Source: Candidatus Vesicomyidisocius sp. Pext_18_S21
Lineage (GTDB): Bacteria > Pseudomonadota > Gammaproteobacteria > PS1 > Pseudothioglobaceae
DNA: 64,000 bases
Assembly: GCA_021730165.1 (NCBI GenBank)
Contig: CP072535.1
Location: 823,798 to 887,797 of the forward strand
Direction: 5' to 3'
A program made the position numbers and the translations under genes. This document shows, piece by piece, positions 1 through 8,625 of this stretch. Under the pieces are notes generated by a model. That model searched no databases, was not told the origin of the DNA, and worked only from the letters and a program-made list of their open reading frames with translations. Within the stretch, counting starts at the first letter, position 1; each line of letters starts with the position of its first letter.

Positions 1-741
1 ATGGGGCTCAGCAAAAAAATCTGCTGATGGAGTAATTAATAAAATTTCAGCACCCTTTTGGTCTAATGGATATTTAACAGCAACTCCTCCTGTCTCTTCT
101 TCAATCTCTTCCTCAAGATCAAGTAATGTATCACGCAAAGCTGGTTCAGGCAAACCTAAGTTATTTCCAATCGTTAAAGCCTTACCTAAGATTTGATTAC
201 AATATTTTTGACCTATGCCAACCACATCAAGTACCTCACGAGCTGCCATTGAAATTTCAGCTGTATCAATACCGTATGGACAGAATACTGAACAACGACG
301 ACACTGTGAACATTGATGAAAATAGTTATACCAATCATCCAACATATCATTGTCTAATTCCTTAGCACCTACCAACTTAGGGAAATATTTACCTGCAAAA
401 GTAAAATGACGACGATACACGCTTCTAAACAAATCTTGACGTGCAACCGGCATATTTTTCGGATCTGAAGAACCTAAAAAATAATGGCACTTATCAGTAC
501 AAGCACCACATTTAACGCATGAATCTAAAAATACTTGCAAAGAGCGATATTTAGACTTAAGCTCACCTATTTTATCAATAGCAACTTTTTGCCAATTGTC
601 TACTTTTTCACCAGGAAATCCTAATGGATTTTGAAATTCTTGTGTAGATTTAAATGGTCCTTCACCATCCATAACACCTTCTTTTAACTTAGGAGTTTCA
701 AGATAAGTAGGTAATACTGGAATGTCAAATTCTTTTACCAT
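1..741 (-). CDS. dsrK: DsrK, iron-sulfur subunit of the DsrMKJOP membrane complex (3' end outside window)
   Basis: I translated this from the minus strand: 247 codons from ATG 741 to the window edge with no stop. Two ferredoxin-type cysteine sets are visible, C75/C78/C81/C85 (CVKCGACTDKC) and C144/C147/C150/C154 (CSQCRRCSVFC), as expected for the HdrD-like DsrK. The C-terminal CCG-type domain lies beyond the edge. DsrK with DsrM reacts with the oxidised C-terminal disulfide or trisulfide of DsrC and passes electrons to or from the quinone pool. An AAGGA lies 8 nt before ATG 741. An in-frame ATG at 750 would overlap the dsrM stop and has its Shine-Dalgarno too close, so 741 is preferred. It is the last gene of the dsr run in this window. 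Confidence 0.93.
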   Translation of the reverse strand, partial: MVKEFDIPVLPTYLETPKLKEGVMDGEGPFKSTQEFQNPLGFPGEKVDNWQKVAIDKIGELKSKYRSLQVFLDSCVKCGACTDKCHYFLGSSDPKNMPVARQDLFRSVYRRHFTFAGKYFPKLVGAKELDNDMLDDWYNYFHQCSQCRRCSVFCPYGIDTAEISMAAREVLDVVGIGQKYCNQILGKALTIGNNLGLPEPALRDTLLDLEEEIEEETGGVAVKYPLDQKGAEILLITPSADFFAEPH

Positions 742-742
742 A

Positions 743-1516
743 CTATTCATCCTTACCTAAAATTTGTTCTAATCGTGTTGCATGTTCTTGTTCTTGCTTA
801 AGTGCCCAAGGTGCAATATGGCGCTTTGAGCGGGCATCATCCACCTGATTGAGTGTTGGACTAAAAAAAATACCTGGCATATGTAATAATTTAGAAATCG
901 GAAAAATTGCCATCAACACAAATACCAAAAAAATATGTATTAAAAAATATACTTCTGTTGGTAGATTTTTCCAATTAAAACTCACTAACCCTGAGGCAAA
1001 TTCCTTTACCATAATAATGTCTGTATGATTGCTGGTAAATGTCATGATCATGCCACTTATGCCAATAATAAGTAACATAATTAACATTAAATAATCACTC
1101 GGGGCAGAAATATAACGGATACGTTCAACAAAAATACGACGTAACATCAATCCAATAAGACCAAATACCATCACAAAAGCAGCGTATTTAAAAGATTGAG
1201 TTAATAAAAAAATATCAGGTAAATCATCAGGCCAAAAATAACGCATATGACGAATTAAAATCAATAATAAACCAATATGAAACAACCAACCAAACAACCA
1301 AATCCATTTATTTGATCTAAATAAACTTTCAAATAAGACTATTTCACGAATTATACGCATAACCACACCTTTTTGTGTTAATGGAGTTGGCGCAATAGGA
1401 ATTTTAAGAGGAGCTGGGGTTATTCCAAATTGATATATTTTTTTCACCATACCAATAAAAAATACAATTAATGTAATATAAAATAAAGCGGTAAAAAAAA
1501 TGCTTATTACAGACAT
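743..1516 (-). CDS. dsrM: DsrM, membrane cytochrome b-type subunit of DsrMKJOP
   Basis: A 257-aa integral membrane protein with about five to six hydrophobic helices, resembling the NarI-like haem b subunit DsrM. It exchanges electrons between quinone and DsrK in the cytoplasmic membrane. The frame stays open upstream to a GTG at 1555, but ATG 1516 is preceded by GAGAG at good spacing and begins directly with the first membrane helix (MSVISIFFTALFYITLI), so 1516 is the preferred start. It lies between dsrC and dsrK, one base from dsrK, in the usual C-M-K order. Confidence 0.92.
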   Translation of the reverse strand: MSVISIFFTALFYITLIVFFIGMVKKIYQFGITPAPLKIPIAPTPLTQKGVVMRIIREIVLFESLFRSNKWIWLFGWLFHIGLLLILIRHMRYFWPDDLPDIFLLTQSFKYAAFVMVFGLIGLMLRRIFVERIRYISAPSDYLMLIMLLIIGISGMIMTFTSNHTDIIMVKEFASGLVSFNWKNLPTEVYFLIHIFLVFVLMAIFPISKLLHMPGIFFSPTLNQVDDARSKRHIAPWALKQEQEHATRLEQILGKDE

Positions 1517-1592
1517 ATTGCTCTCAAATTCAATGAATAAAATATCAAAAAACACTTACCAAAGCAAATGTTTTTATTACGTTTGTATTAAC

Positions 1593-1916
1593 TTAAATAC
1601 AACCAGTTGGTTTTGGTAGTCCAGCAAAACGACAACCTTGCTTGCCAGGACCATATGGAAATAAAGAGTATAAATACTTAGAATTACCCTTATCTTTACC
1701 CATTCTTTTAGCAATTGCTTTAGTTAATACACGTACTGCAGGTGCAATTTGGTACTCTTCAAAATATTCACGTAAAAAATTAATCACATCCCAATGTTCC
1801 TCACTTAACGAAACATCATCATCTTTTGCCATTTGTTCAGCAATTTCCTTACTCCAATCACCTAAATCTATCAAGAAACCTTCTTCATCTACTTTTGCGC
1901 CTAAAATATCAGCCAT
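1593..1916 (-). CDS. dsrC: DsrC, sulfur-carrier substrate protein of DsrAB
   Basis: 107 aa. The flexible C-terminal arm carries both conserved cysteines: C95 (CysB) and C106 (CysA) in CRFAGLPKPTGC. It also has the KGNSKYLYSLF insertion found in DsrC/TusE of sulfur oxidisers. DsrC accepts sulfur from DsrEFH, delivers it to sirohaem sulfite reductase as a trisulfide, and is re-reduced or oxidised by DsrMK. GGAG precedes the ATG. It sits between dsrH and dsrM in the operon. Both cysteines are intact, so this is a true DsrC rather than TusE; compare the paralogue at 15715-16005. Confidence 0.97.
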   Translation of the reverse strand: MADILGAKVDEEGFLIDLGDWSKEIAEQMAKDDDVSLSEEHWDVINFLREYFEEYQIAPAVRVLTKAIAKRMGKDKGNSKYLYSLFPYGPGKQGCRFAGLPKPTGCI

Positions 1917-1942
1917 TTTTTACTCCTATATAAAAATTTAAG

Positions 1943-2239
1943 TTAAACCCAAGAAACCGAAGTTCCATGTTCAACAACCAAATCAACAAAACCTGTATAA
2001 TCAACTAATTTAATGTTATCAACAAGTTTTGAAGAAATTCCTCTCGCCTCAACGTCACCTTGAAGCGCATAAACTCTACCTTGATTGGCAAGATTGGCAA
2101 TCATTGATGAATTAATATTTTTTGTGGCAGAAATAACACCATCTTCAATTAATAAAATAACACTTGTATCATCAATTATATTAATACAGGATTTGAGTGA
2201 ATTTCGCTCGAAAGATGATTTATTAACAGTATGTAACAT
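1943..2239 (-). CDS. dsrH: DsrH (TusB-like) sulfurtransferase subunit
   Basis: 98 aa starting MLHTVNKSS, the typical DsrH/TusB N-terminus. ATG 2239 has AAGGGA 7 nt upstream; a TTG two codons earlier is in frame but less likely. Cys18 matches the region of the single conserved DsrH cysteine. DsrH is one third of the cytoplasmic DsrE2F2H2 hexamer, which passes persulfide sulfur to DsrC. It follows dsrF with an 11-base gap and precedes dsrC. Confidence 0.93.
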   Translation of the reverse strand: MLHTVNKSSFERNSLKSCINIIDDTSVILLIEDGVISATKNINSSMIANLANQGRVYALQGDVEARGISSKLVDNIKLVDYTGFVDLVVEHGTSVSWV

Positions 2240-2250
2240 CTTCAATTCCC

Positions 2251-2655
2251 TTAAAAACTAAAACATACGTCTTGTTTAGACATAATTTTTGAAATCTCTG
2301 CATTAGAAACCACTTTAACACTTGATTTTTCTACCCAATTATCATCCTCATCTTCATACACTAAAGGCATTAAATCATCTGCACTTAAACCTCTTTCTTC
2401 TAAAGACTCTGCTGATACATAAAGTTTATTAATTTCATAATCTCCTAAAGCATGGAAAGTTTTAGAGAAATTCTTCATACCGATACCATTAGTATTTTGA
2501 CCTTCAATAATTTGATACACACCATCATCAATAAAAGCCAAAGAGACATCTTGATCAAACGCTGCAGCAACCAATACCACTTCCAACGACTCAATTGCAT
2601 ACACTGTGCCAAATGAAGAACGACGATTTAAATACATAAATTTTTTAATTGCCAT
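2251..2655 (-). CDS. dsrF: DsrF (TusC-like) sulfurtransferase subunit
   Basis: 134 aa with the DsrE/F-fold start (KKFMYLNRRSSFGTVYAIESLEVVLVAAA) and an acidic FIDDGVYQI segment, as in DsrF/TusC. It is a structural partner in the DsrEFH hexamer. It starts three bases after the dsrE stop, which suggests translational coupling, and lies in the canonical E-F-H order. The first half of that N-terminal stretch is the most family-specific part. Confidence 0.93.
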   Translation of the reverse strand: MAIKKFMYLNRRSSFGTVYAIESLEVVLVAAAFDQDVSLAFIDDGVYQIIEGQNTNGIGMKNFSKTFHALGDYEINKLYVSAESLEERGLSADDLMPLVYEDEDDNWVEKSSVKVVSNAEISKIMSKQDVCFSF

Positions 2656-2658
2656 AAA

Positions 2659-3060
2659 TTAGTCTCCAAATACTACTAAACGATCGGACTGAATACCTGC
2701 TTCAATCAACTGACCTAAACCAGAAATACGAAATGCTGGATGAATGTTATTACCATCAATACCATTTTTACTTGCTTCAGATTCATCTAACATTCCACGA
2801 CGAAGCGCTGCTGCTATACATACAACAAGTTCAGGTTCGCTATTAGCATTCTTAATGCCTAGCTCAGCCCACTGATTAACAATATTACGATCATCTTGTG
2901 GTGGTATTGTAAAACGTGATGCATTATTCACACCATCATGATAGAAAAATACACGAAAAATTTCATGCCCTTTTTTAATTGCTGCTTTAGCAAATTGATA
3001 TGCTGTATCAGATGCTTGATGCTGATATGGTCCTTCGTTAATTTGAATAGAAATCTTCAT
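2659..3060 (-). CDS. dsrE: DsrE (TusD-like) active sulfurtransferase subunit
   Basis: 133 aa. The conserved motif VVCIAAALRRG near residue 82 holds the active-site cysteine that carries the persulfide in DsrEFH. The N-terminal MKISIQINEGPYQHQASDTA is typical of TusD/DsrE. It lies directly downstream of dsrB, with dsrF three bases further on. The presence of dsrEFH is a marker of the oxidative direction of the Dsr pathway. Confidence 0.95.
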   Translation of the reverse strand: MKISIQINEGPYQHQASDTAYQFAKAAIKKGHEIFRVFFYHDGVNNASRFTIPPQDDRNIVNQWAELGIKNANSEPELVVCIAAALRRGMLDESEASKNGIDGNNIHPAFRISGLGQLIEAGIQSDRLVVFGD

Positions 3061-3072
3061 AATAACAACTAT

Positions 3073-4146
3073 TTAAAAACGAATATATGCAGAAGAATTT
3101 AACTCATGACGTGCACCCTTCCAATCATTGATATGGAATTTAGTAAACGGCAAACCTGTCTTCTCAAAAAATGCTGGCCAACCAATACGATCAACCCATT
3201 CACCCATCCTTTCCCAATCACGAGCATCTTCTTTATAAATAGATAAGATATTTTTAACCACGGCAGTAACTTCTGGCCATCTTGGTGGATTATTAGGCAA
3301 ATTAGAAGCAACTAATTTATGAAACGAAGGTTTAGATCTAGCATTCGAGTTCTTACCACCAATCCATAATGCAATCTTAGAATATTCAGGATCGTTAATT
3401 TGCATCGGTGGACATGGCGGAAAGCATGCACCACAACAGATACATTTCTTTTCATCAACTTCCAATGTTGGCTTGCCATTAACCATTGCAGGACGAATCG
3501 CAGCAACTGGACAACGTGCTACAACAGTTGGACGCTCACACACATTAGCCACTAAATCATGGTTAATTTTAGGTGGTTTAGTATGTTGAACATTAAGAGC
3601 AATATCACCTTGACCCCCACAATTAATCTGACAACAAGAAGTAGTCATATGTACACGGTTAGGCATTTCTTCTCTAGTAAATTCCTCATGCATTTCATCC
3701 ATGAGTGACTTTACAATACCAGAAGCATCTGTACCTGGAATATCACAATGCAACCAACCTTGAGTATGTGAAATCATGGTTACTGATGGACCTGTACCAC
3801 CTACAGGGAAACCTGATTCAGTTAGTGCTACAATTAATGACTTAACTTTAGCTTCATCAGCTACCATATATTCAACATTAGAACGCATAGTAAACCGTAC
3901 ATACCCATCAGCAAATTCATCAGCAATATCAGCTAATTTTCTAATAGTATATACATCCATTTGACGTGAAGTGCCGCAACGAACTGTCCAAATTTCTTCA
4001 TGATTTTTTGAGGTGTGATGTAATACGCCTGGACGAGGACGATCATGATAAACCCATTGTCCATAGTTACGACGCATAGTTGGATGCATGTATTGAATAG
4101 GATCAGGACAACCTGATTCGATAGGCATTCTTGGTGCTTTAGCCAT
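3073..4146 (-). CDS. dsrB: DsrB, beta subunit of (reverse) dissimilatory sulfite reductase
   Basis: 357 aa. The sirohaem/4Fe-4S region reads TTSCCQINCGG (C171, C172, C176). A ferredoxin insert follows, with C235-x2-C238-x2-C241-x3-C245 (CICCGACFPPC). GGAG lies upstream of ATG 4146. With DsrA it forms the cytoplasmic alpha2beta2 enzyme that, in this gene context, oxidises DsrC-bound sulfur to sulfite. It follows dsrA by 75 bases and is followed by dsrEFH. Confidence 0.97.
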   Translation of the reverse strand: MAKAPRMPIESGCPDPIQYMHPTMRRNYGQWVYHDRPRPGVLHHTSKNHEEIWTVRCGTSRQMDVYTIRKLADIADEFADGYVRFTMRSNVEYMVADEAKVKSLIVALTESGFPVGGTGPSVTMISHTQGWLHCDIPGTDASGIVKSLMDEMHEEFTREEMPNRVHMTTSCCQINCGGQGDIALNVQHTKPPKINHDLVANVCERPTVVARCPVAAIRPAMVNGKPTLEVDEKKCICCGACFPPCPPMQINDPEYSKIALWIGGKNSNARSKPSFHKLVASNLPNNPPRWPEVTAVVKNILSIYKEDARDWERMGEWVDRIGWPAFFEKTGLPFTKFHINDWKGARHELNSSAYIRF

Positions 4147-4221
4147 TTTATTTCTCCAAATATATTATAAAATTAGGTGAAATCTACACTCACCTAAAAG
4201 GTTTTTATTTAAACGATATGA

Positions 4222-5523
4222 TTATGCACTTGCCTCTGCTTTATTTTCAAACCACTTAATAGCTTCTTCATCCCATGTATCCATACGAACATAAGATGAA
4301 GTACGTGTAGAATTAACCATATTAGGATCTACGTTAAGACCAATTCCTTCAAGAAAATTAACCACACCAATACGCTCAATCATTTCACCAGTTCTTTCAT
4401 GTTCTAACGCATTTTCAGCAAAGAAATCAATCACTTCACCTGCCAAATTTTCAATTTCTTCAAGATTTTCTGCTGTATCCATTTTCATAAATGGCACAAC
4501 TACTGAACCAAATAAATCACCAATTTTAAGCGTACGCTTACCGCCCATAATAATCATAACTCCCTTATCATCACCTGTTGCTAGAATAGGTTCTACAGCA
4601 CCTTTAGCAATATATTTATGAGTTAAGGGACTGGTAACATTTAAACAATGCATACATTTAACGCAATTCTTGTTATCAATTGTAACTGAATCATCCTCAT
4701 TAAGAGTCATAGCGCTAGTAGGACAACGAGAAATAATATTATCAATAACATAACTACGGCCTTTATCTGCCACCATAGACTGCCATAAATATTGGTTAAC
4801 TTTAATATCATCTCTCCAAGTACCAATAACTGCAAAATCAGCACGTTGAACTGTATTCATACAATCATTTGAACAACCTGATACTTTAAATTTCATCTTA
4901 TAGGGTAGTGCTGGACGATGCATATCATCTAAAAATGCATTAACCAATGTACGCAAAACCGCTTGTTCATTAACATTTGACATCTCACAACGTGAAGCAC
5001 CGACACAAGACATGCCTGTACGTACTGCAGGACCAGCACCACCTAAATCAAAACCATAATCATTAAATGTATTAAAAATATTCTGTGTTGTTTCTTCAGT
5101 AGAACCTTGTAACATGATGTCGCCCGATTGACCGTGCAATGCAATTAAACCAGAACCACCATTATCTACAAACATATCACACATATCTCTTAATAAAGTT
5201 GATGTGTAGTGCATCCCTGCTGGTGGTTGAACACGTAAAGTGTGAAACTCACTTGCTGCAGGAAACTTATACTCTCCTTTATCATTTTTTAACTCATTAA
5301 AACGTGGAATAATGCCGCCACCATAACCAATAACACCAACTGTACCACCTTTCCAATAGCCTTTTTTGGTTACATATGAAGTTTCTAACGTACCTAATAC
5401 GTCACGTGCCATCTCAGCGCCAGCATGACTATCACTTGCTAATCTTTTAAGGCCTGTAACGAATGAAGGCCATGGCCCATTTTCCAACTCATCAAGGTTT
5501 GGTGTGTTATATAACTCTGCCAT
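4222..5523 (-). CDS. dsrA: DsrA, alpha subunit of (reverse) dissimilatory sulfite reductase
   Basis: 433 aa from ATG 5523, which has GGAGAG at good spacing; the frame is open for 15 more codons, but these lack similarity and a ribosome site. Sirohaem/cluster cysteines lie at C173 and C179 (CVGASRC) and C217 and C221 (CSNDC). A ferredoxin domain follows with C267 and C287/C290/C293 (CVKCMHC). It is the first gene of the dsrABEFHCMK run. Combined with dsrEFH it indicates sulfur oxidation, not sulfate reduction. A TATAAT and an 8-bp hairpin lie in its 5' leader. Confidence 0.97.
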   Translation of the reverse strand: MAELYNTPNLDELENGPWPSFVTGLKRLASDSHAGAEMARDVLGTLETSYVTKKGYWKGGTVGVIGYGGGIIPRFNELKNDKGEYKFPAASEFHTLRVQPPAGMHYTSTLLRDMCDMFVDNGGSGLIALHGQSGDIMLQGSTEETTQNIFNTFNDYGFDLGGAGPAVRTGMSCVGASRCEMSNVNEQAVLRTLVNAFLDDMHRPALPYKMKFKVSGCSNDCMNTVQRADFAVIGTWRDDIKVNQYLWQSMVADKGRSYVIDNIISRCPTSAMTLNEDDSVTIDNKNCVKCMHCLNVTSPLTHKYIAKGAVEPILATGDDKGVMIIMGGKRTLKIGDLFGSVVVPFMKMDTAENLEEIENLAGEVIDFFAENALEHERTGEMIERIGVVNFLEGIGLNVDPNMVNSTRTSSYVRMDTWDEEAIKWFENKAEASA

Positions 5524-5557
5524 TTTATCTCTCCAGTATATTAAATAAATCCCTTGG

Positions 5558-5576
5558 ATCTTCTTCACAAGAAGAT
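5558..5576 (-). promoter_or_regulatory. Perfect hairpin in the dsrA 5' leader
   Basis: ATCTTCTT (5558-5565) and AAGAAGAT (5569-5576) form a perfect 8-bp stem with a 3-base loop. It lies 35 bases before the dsrA ATG, downstream of the candidate -10 at 5591-5596. No T-run follows, so it looks more like an mRNA-protecting or translational element than a terminator. The role is inferred. Confidence 0.4.
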
Positions 5577-5590
5577 ATTGAACAAAATAA

Positions 5591-5596
5591 ATTATA
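5591..5596 (-). promoter_or_regulatory. Candidate -10 box for the dsr operon
   Basis: The minus strand reads TATAAT here, which would give a transcript start about 60 bases before dsrA. No good TTGACA-like -35 sits at 16-18 bases, so an activator may be needed or the match may be chance in AT-rich DNA. Confidence 0.35.
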
Positions 5597-5694
5597 CTTA
5601 AAATAGGAACAATACTAGAGCTGATTAGTGGTACTAACTACTATCCCTTAGGAGGTAGATTAGTTTAATCTTTAAAGAAACTAGTTATAATAAA

Positions 5695-5711
5695 AACTAA
5701 TGGAATTAGTT
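5695..5711. repeat. Inverted repeat between gltD and dsrA
   Basis: AACTAAT and ATTAGTT are separated by GGA. The repeat lies 46 bases downstream of the gltD stop and 170 bases upstream of dsrA. It could be a weak gltD transcript end or a binding site. The sequence shows only the symmetry. Confidence 0.3.
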
Positions 5712-5756
5712 AATGCCATTAAAAATTATACTAGGCATAATAGTTAAAAGATTATC

Positions 5757-7190
5757 TCATGCTAAATATTCATTAACTTTAACAGCAACACCACGACCTT
5801 CATTAATAGCCCATACAACTAACGATTGTCCACGACGACAATCTCCAGCAGTAAAAATACCTTTTTGTGATGTTGTATATTGACCATATTTAGCTTTATA
5901 ATTACCATGTTCATCAAGCTTAATATTAGCATCATCACTTAAATAATGTTCAGGAGAAATAAATCCCATTGATAGTAAAACTAATTGTGTACTCCAAGTT
6001 CTCTCACTACCATTAATTTCCATGAATTCTCCGTTCTGAAAATCCACATTAACCGTATTTAAACCAATTACAGAGTTCTGGTCATCTTTAATAAATGATT
6101 TAGTCATTAAACAGTATTTCCTTGGATCTTTACCAAATATTTCTGTTACTTCAGTGTGTCCATAATCTACACGATAAATAAGTGGCCATAACGGCCAAGA
6201 ATTGTTTGACATACGTTTAGTTGGTGGTTTACTCATTAATTCAAAGTTAACAATCGATCTTGCACCTTGACGTAACGCTGTACTAATACAATCCGTACCT
6301 GTATCTCCACCACCAATTACAATCACATCCTTGTCTTTAGCAGATAAATCTGACTCTTCTACATATCCATTATCCAATAAACTTTTAGTGTTTTGAGTTA
6401 GATATTCCATCGCCAAATGCACTCCTTGTGCTTGGCGATTATCCACTAATAAATCACGTGCTTTACTCACACCTGTGGTAAATACAAGAGCATCAAAATC
6501 CTGCTGCAATTCTATTGTAGTAATATCCTTACCAACATTGACATTTATTATAAATTCAATTCCTGAATTTTGCATTAATTTAACACGGCGATCAACCACA
6601 TCTTTACTAAGTTTCATATTCGGGATACCATACATTAACAAACCGCCAATACGATCATCACGCTCAAATATAGTAACACTATGACCTATTTTATTTAATT
6701 CATCTGCCGCTGCCAAACCTGCAGGACCAGAACCAATAATGGCAATTTTCTTACCTGTTCTAAACTTAACTGTATATGGCTTGATACGGTCTTCATCAAA
6801 ACCTCTATCAATAATAGCTTGCTCAATATTCTTAATCGTAACTGCAGAATTATTAATACCTAATACGCAAGAACCTTCACAAGGTGCAGGACAAACACGA
6901 CCTGTAAATTCTGGAAAATTATTAGTTTTTAATAAACGTGTTAATGCTTCTTTCCATTTATTATGATAAATTAAATCATTAAATTCTGGAATAAGATTAT
7001 CAACTGGACAGCCATTCTCTGACTGACAAAAGGGCACACCACAATCCATACATCTTGCAGCTTGTTCTTGAAAATGAACTGAATCACGATAACCTGTAAA
7101 AATTTCACCGTAATCTTTAATACGCAAATCCACAGAACGATAAGCCTCAGTTTTTCGATTAAATTCTTTAAAACCAGTTATCTTTCCCAT
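5757..7190 (-). CDS. gltD: Glutamate synthase small-subunit-type oxidoreductase (GltD)
   Basis: 477 aa, starting [12 protein letters not shown] as in many bacterial GltD proteins. The N-terminal cysteines C47, C50, C55, C61 (CMDCGVPFC...C) and C100, C104, C108 bind Fe-S clusters. An FAD dinucleotide motif [15 protein letters not shown] lies near residue 151, a second NAD(P) motif [11 protein letters not shown] near residue 290, and the closing FAD motif [17 protein letters not shown] at the C-terminus. GltD feeds NADPH electrons to the large subunit GltB, but no gltB is adjacent. DsrL shares this fold but is about 650 aa with a C-terminal ferredoxin part that is absent here. Its position just upstream of dsrA, on the same strand, is notable. 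Confidence 0.88.
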   Translation of the reverse strand: MGKITGFKEFNRKTEAYRSVDLRIKDYGEIFTGYRDSVHFQEQAARCMDCGVPFCQSENGCPVDNLIPEFNDLIYHNKWKEALTRLLKTNNFPEFTGRVCPAPCEGSCVLGINNSAVTIKNIEQAIIDRGFDEDRIKPYTVKFRTGKKIAIIGSGPAGLAAADELNKIGHSVTIFERDDRIGGLLMYGIPNMKLSKDVVDRRVKLMQNSGIEFIINVNVGKDITTIELQQDFDALVFTTGVSKARDLLVDNRQAQGVHLAMEYLTQNTKSLLDNGYVEESDLSAKDKDVIVIGGGDTGTDCISTALRQGARSIVNFELMSKPPTKRMSNNSWPLWPLIYRVDYGHTEVTEIFGKDPRKYCLMTKSFIKDDQNSVIGLNTVNVDFQNGEFMEINGSERTWSTQLVLLSMGFISPEHYLSDDANIKLDEHGNYKAKYGQYTTSQKGIFTAGDCRRGQSLVVWAINEGRGVAVKVNEYLA

Positions 7191-7293
7191 GAATAAATAA
7201 ACACTTATAATCTAATGTTAAACATTATGCCATATTTCTTATAAAATTACACTATGCAAAAGCATAATAAAATTTATATGTCATATTCTTATC

Positions 7294-7321
7294 TTGTTCA
7301 CTAAAAAAATAACGGTATAAT
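7294..7321 (+). promoter_or_regulatory. Probable sigma-70 promoter of rplS
   Basis: TTGTTC (7294-7299), a 16-base spacer and TATAAT (7316-7321), about 44 bases before the rplS start. AAAGGA serves as ribosome site. It lies in the divergent region between gltD and rplS. Confidence 0.6.
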
Positions 7322-7364
7322 TATTTCCTTTTTTTATAAAAGTTTTTTAAAGGAATATTCTAAA

Positions 7365-7718
7365 ATGAATTTAATTGACCAAATTGAAAACGAACAATTA
7401 AGATCAGACCTACCTTTATTCGTATCAGGTGACACTATTATTGTGCAAGTAAAAGTACGTGAGGGTGAACGTGAAAGGTTGCAAGCTTTTGAAGGCGTAG
7501 TCATTGCTAAAAAAAACCGAGGTGTTGGCTCAGCATTTACAGTTAGAAAAATTTCTCATGGTGAGGGTGTTGAAAGAGTTTTTCAAACCCACTCAAAAAT
7601 GATTGATTCAATTGAAGTAAAACGTCGTGGAAAAGTTCACCAAGCTAAACTTTACTATCTTCGTGGCCTTACTGGTAAGAAGGCTAGGATCAAAGAAAAG
7701 CTCAAGATTAGAAAATAA
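7365..7718 (+). CDS. rplS: 50S ribosomal protein L19
   Basis: 117 aa, the normal L19 length, with the conserved start [20 protein letters not shown] and the basic C-terminus [16 protein letters not shown]19 sits at the 30S-50S interface. It usually ends an rpsP-rimM-trmD-rplS operon; here it stands alone with its own promoter, so the operon has been split. Confidence 0.97.
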   Translation: MNLIDQIENEQLRSDLPLFVSGDTIIVQVKVREGERERLQAFEGVVIAKKNRGVGSAFTVRKISHGEGVERVFQTHSKMIDSIEVKRRGKVHQAKLYYLRGLTGKKARIKEKLKIRK

Positions 7719-8143
7719 GCAAATTTTTTTTTAATAAAAAGATGTCAGTTTTTAAAAAACATTAATATTAATAATAAACAAACTACCATTCAATTTTTGA
7801 TCAATCATGATTCTAATATGAATCAACATATTTTTTTGTATTATTAAAACATATACTACTAAAATAGATATTACTAAAATCATATTTTAACCAAGATAGA
7901 ACACTACCAATCAAAGTTTCTTCGGATGAATCTACATAACTTTGGTATTACAATTAACATTAACCTTGTTTAATCTAGTTACAATGAATAAAATTAAAAA
8001 TAAATAGATGAGTATCAAACCTTTAAGCCACATGTTAATAAAAATTTAAAAATTATTATAAATACTTTTAAAAGGTATGGTTATATTTAGGATGGGAAGA
8101 TATATTCAACTGTGAATATAGAACTTATTTTCTATTCAAACGT
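7719..8143. other. 425-base gap between rplS and greA
   Basis: AT-rich, no open frame of useful length and no recognised RNA. CAAAGTT/AACTTTG arms occur near 7914-7946. An 8-bp hairpin TATATTCA-ACTG-TGAATATA at 8101-8120 sits just downstream of greA (minus strand) and may help end that transcript, but no T-run follows it. It probably represents decayed sequence. Confidence 0.5.
8101..8120 (-). terminator. Hairpin downstream of greA
   Basis: A perfect 8-bp stem with loop ACTG, 24 bases past the greA stop in the direction of transcription. There is no U-tract, so the terminator call is tentative. Confidence 0.3.
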
Positions 8144-8623
8144 TTAAATATAGTATTTAACACTTAATATTTTATAAACAATATCACCCTTTGGGGCTTT
8201 TACTATTACCTTATCACCTTCTTCATTACCCATTAACGCGCTGGCGATTGGTGAATGACATGAAATCTTATCTAGAGAAATATCAGCTTCATCCTCACCC
8301 ACAATTTGATACGTAATTTCGCTATTATCTGCAGAGTTCATTAGAGTAATAGTAGTACCAAAAACACAACGACCATTTTGACTAAGTTTAGTTACATCAA
8401 TAATCTGCATACGAGAAAGCTTTAATTCAATTTCTTTAATTCGACCCTCAATAAAGCTTTGTTCTTCTTTAGCAGCATGATATTCTGCGTTTTCTTTAAG
8501 ATCTCCATGAGCACGTGATACCTTAATATCTTCGATAATACGAGGACGACTAACATCTTTAAGTTTAAGCAGCGCTGCTTCTAGTGCTTTTGCGCCAAAA
8601 GCAGTAACTGGTATATTATTCAT
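8144..8623 (-). CDS. greA: Transcription elongation factor GreA
   Basis: 159 aa, the usual length. The N-terminal coiled coil contains the tip motif SRAHGDLKENAEYHAAKEEQ, including the acidic DLKENAEY that reaches the RNA polymerase active site to stimulate cleavage of backtracked RNA. The C-terminal FKBP-like domain ends in SPIASALMGNEEGDKV. It follows carB by two bases, the usual gammaproteobacterial carA-carB-greA arrangement. Confidence 0.97.
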   Translation of the reverse strand: MNNIPVTAFGAKALEAALLKLKDVSRPRIIEDIKVSRAHGDLKENAEYHAAKEEQSFIEGRIKEIELKLSRMQIIDVTKLSQNGRCVFGTTITLMNSADNSEITYQIVGEDEADISLDKISCHSPIASALMGNEEGDKVIVKAPKGDIVYKILSVKYYI

Positions 8624-8625
8624 TA

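Noticed and set aside
126..365. 79-codon open frame on the plus strand
   Set aside because: It lies wholly inside dsrK on the other strand, whose translation has both Fe-S motifs; the plus frame is a shadow.
1642..1941. 99-codon plus-strand frame over dsrC
   Set aside because: Antisense shadow of a strongly conserved gene.
5757..7190. Reading this gene as dsrL
   Set aside because: At 477 aa it lacks the extra C-terminal ferredoxin part of DsrL and starts like GltD; the possibility is kept as a finding only.
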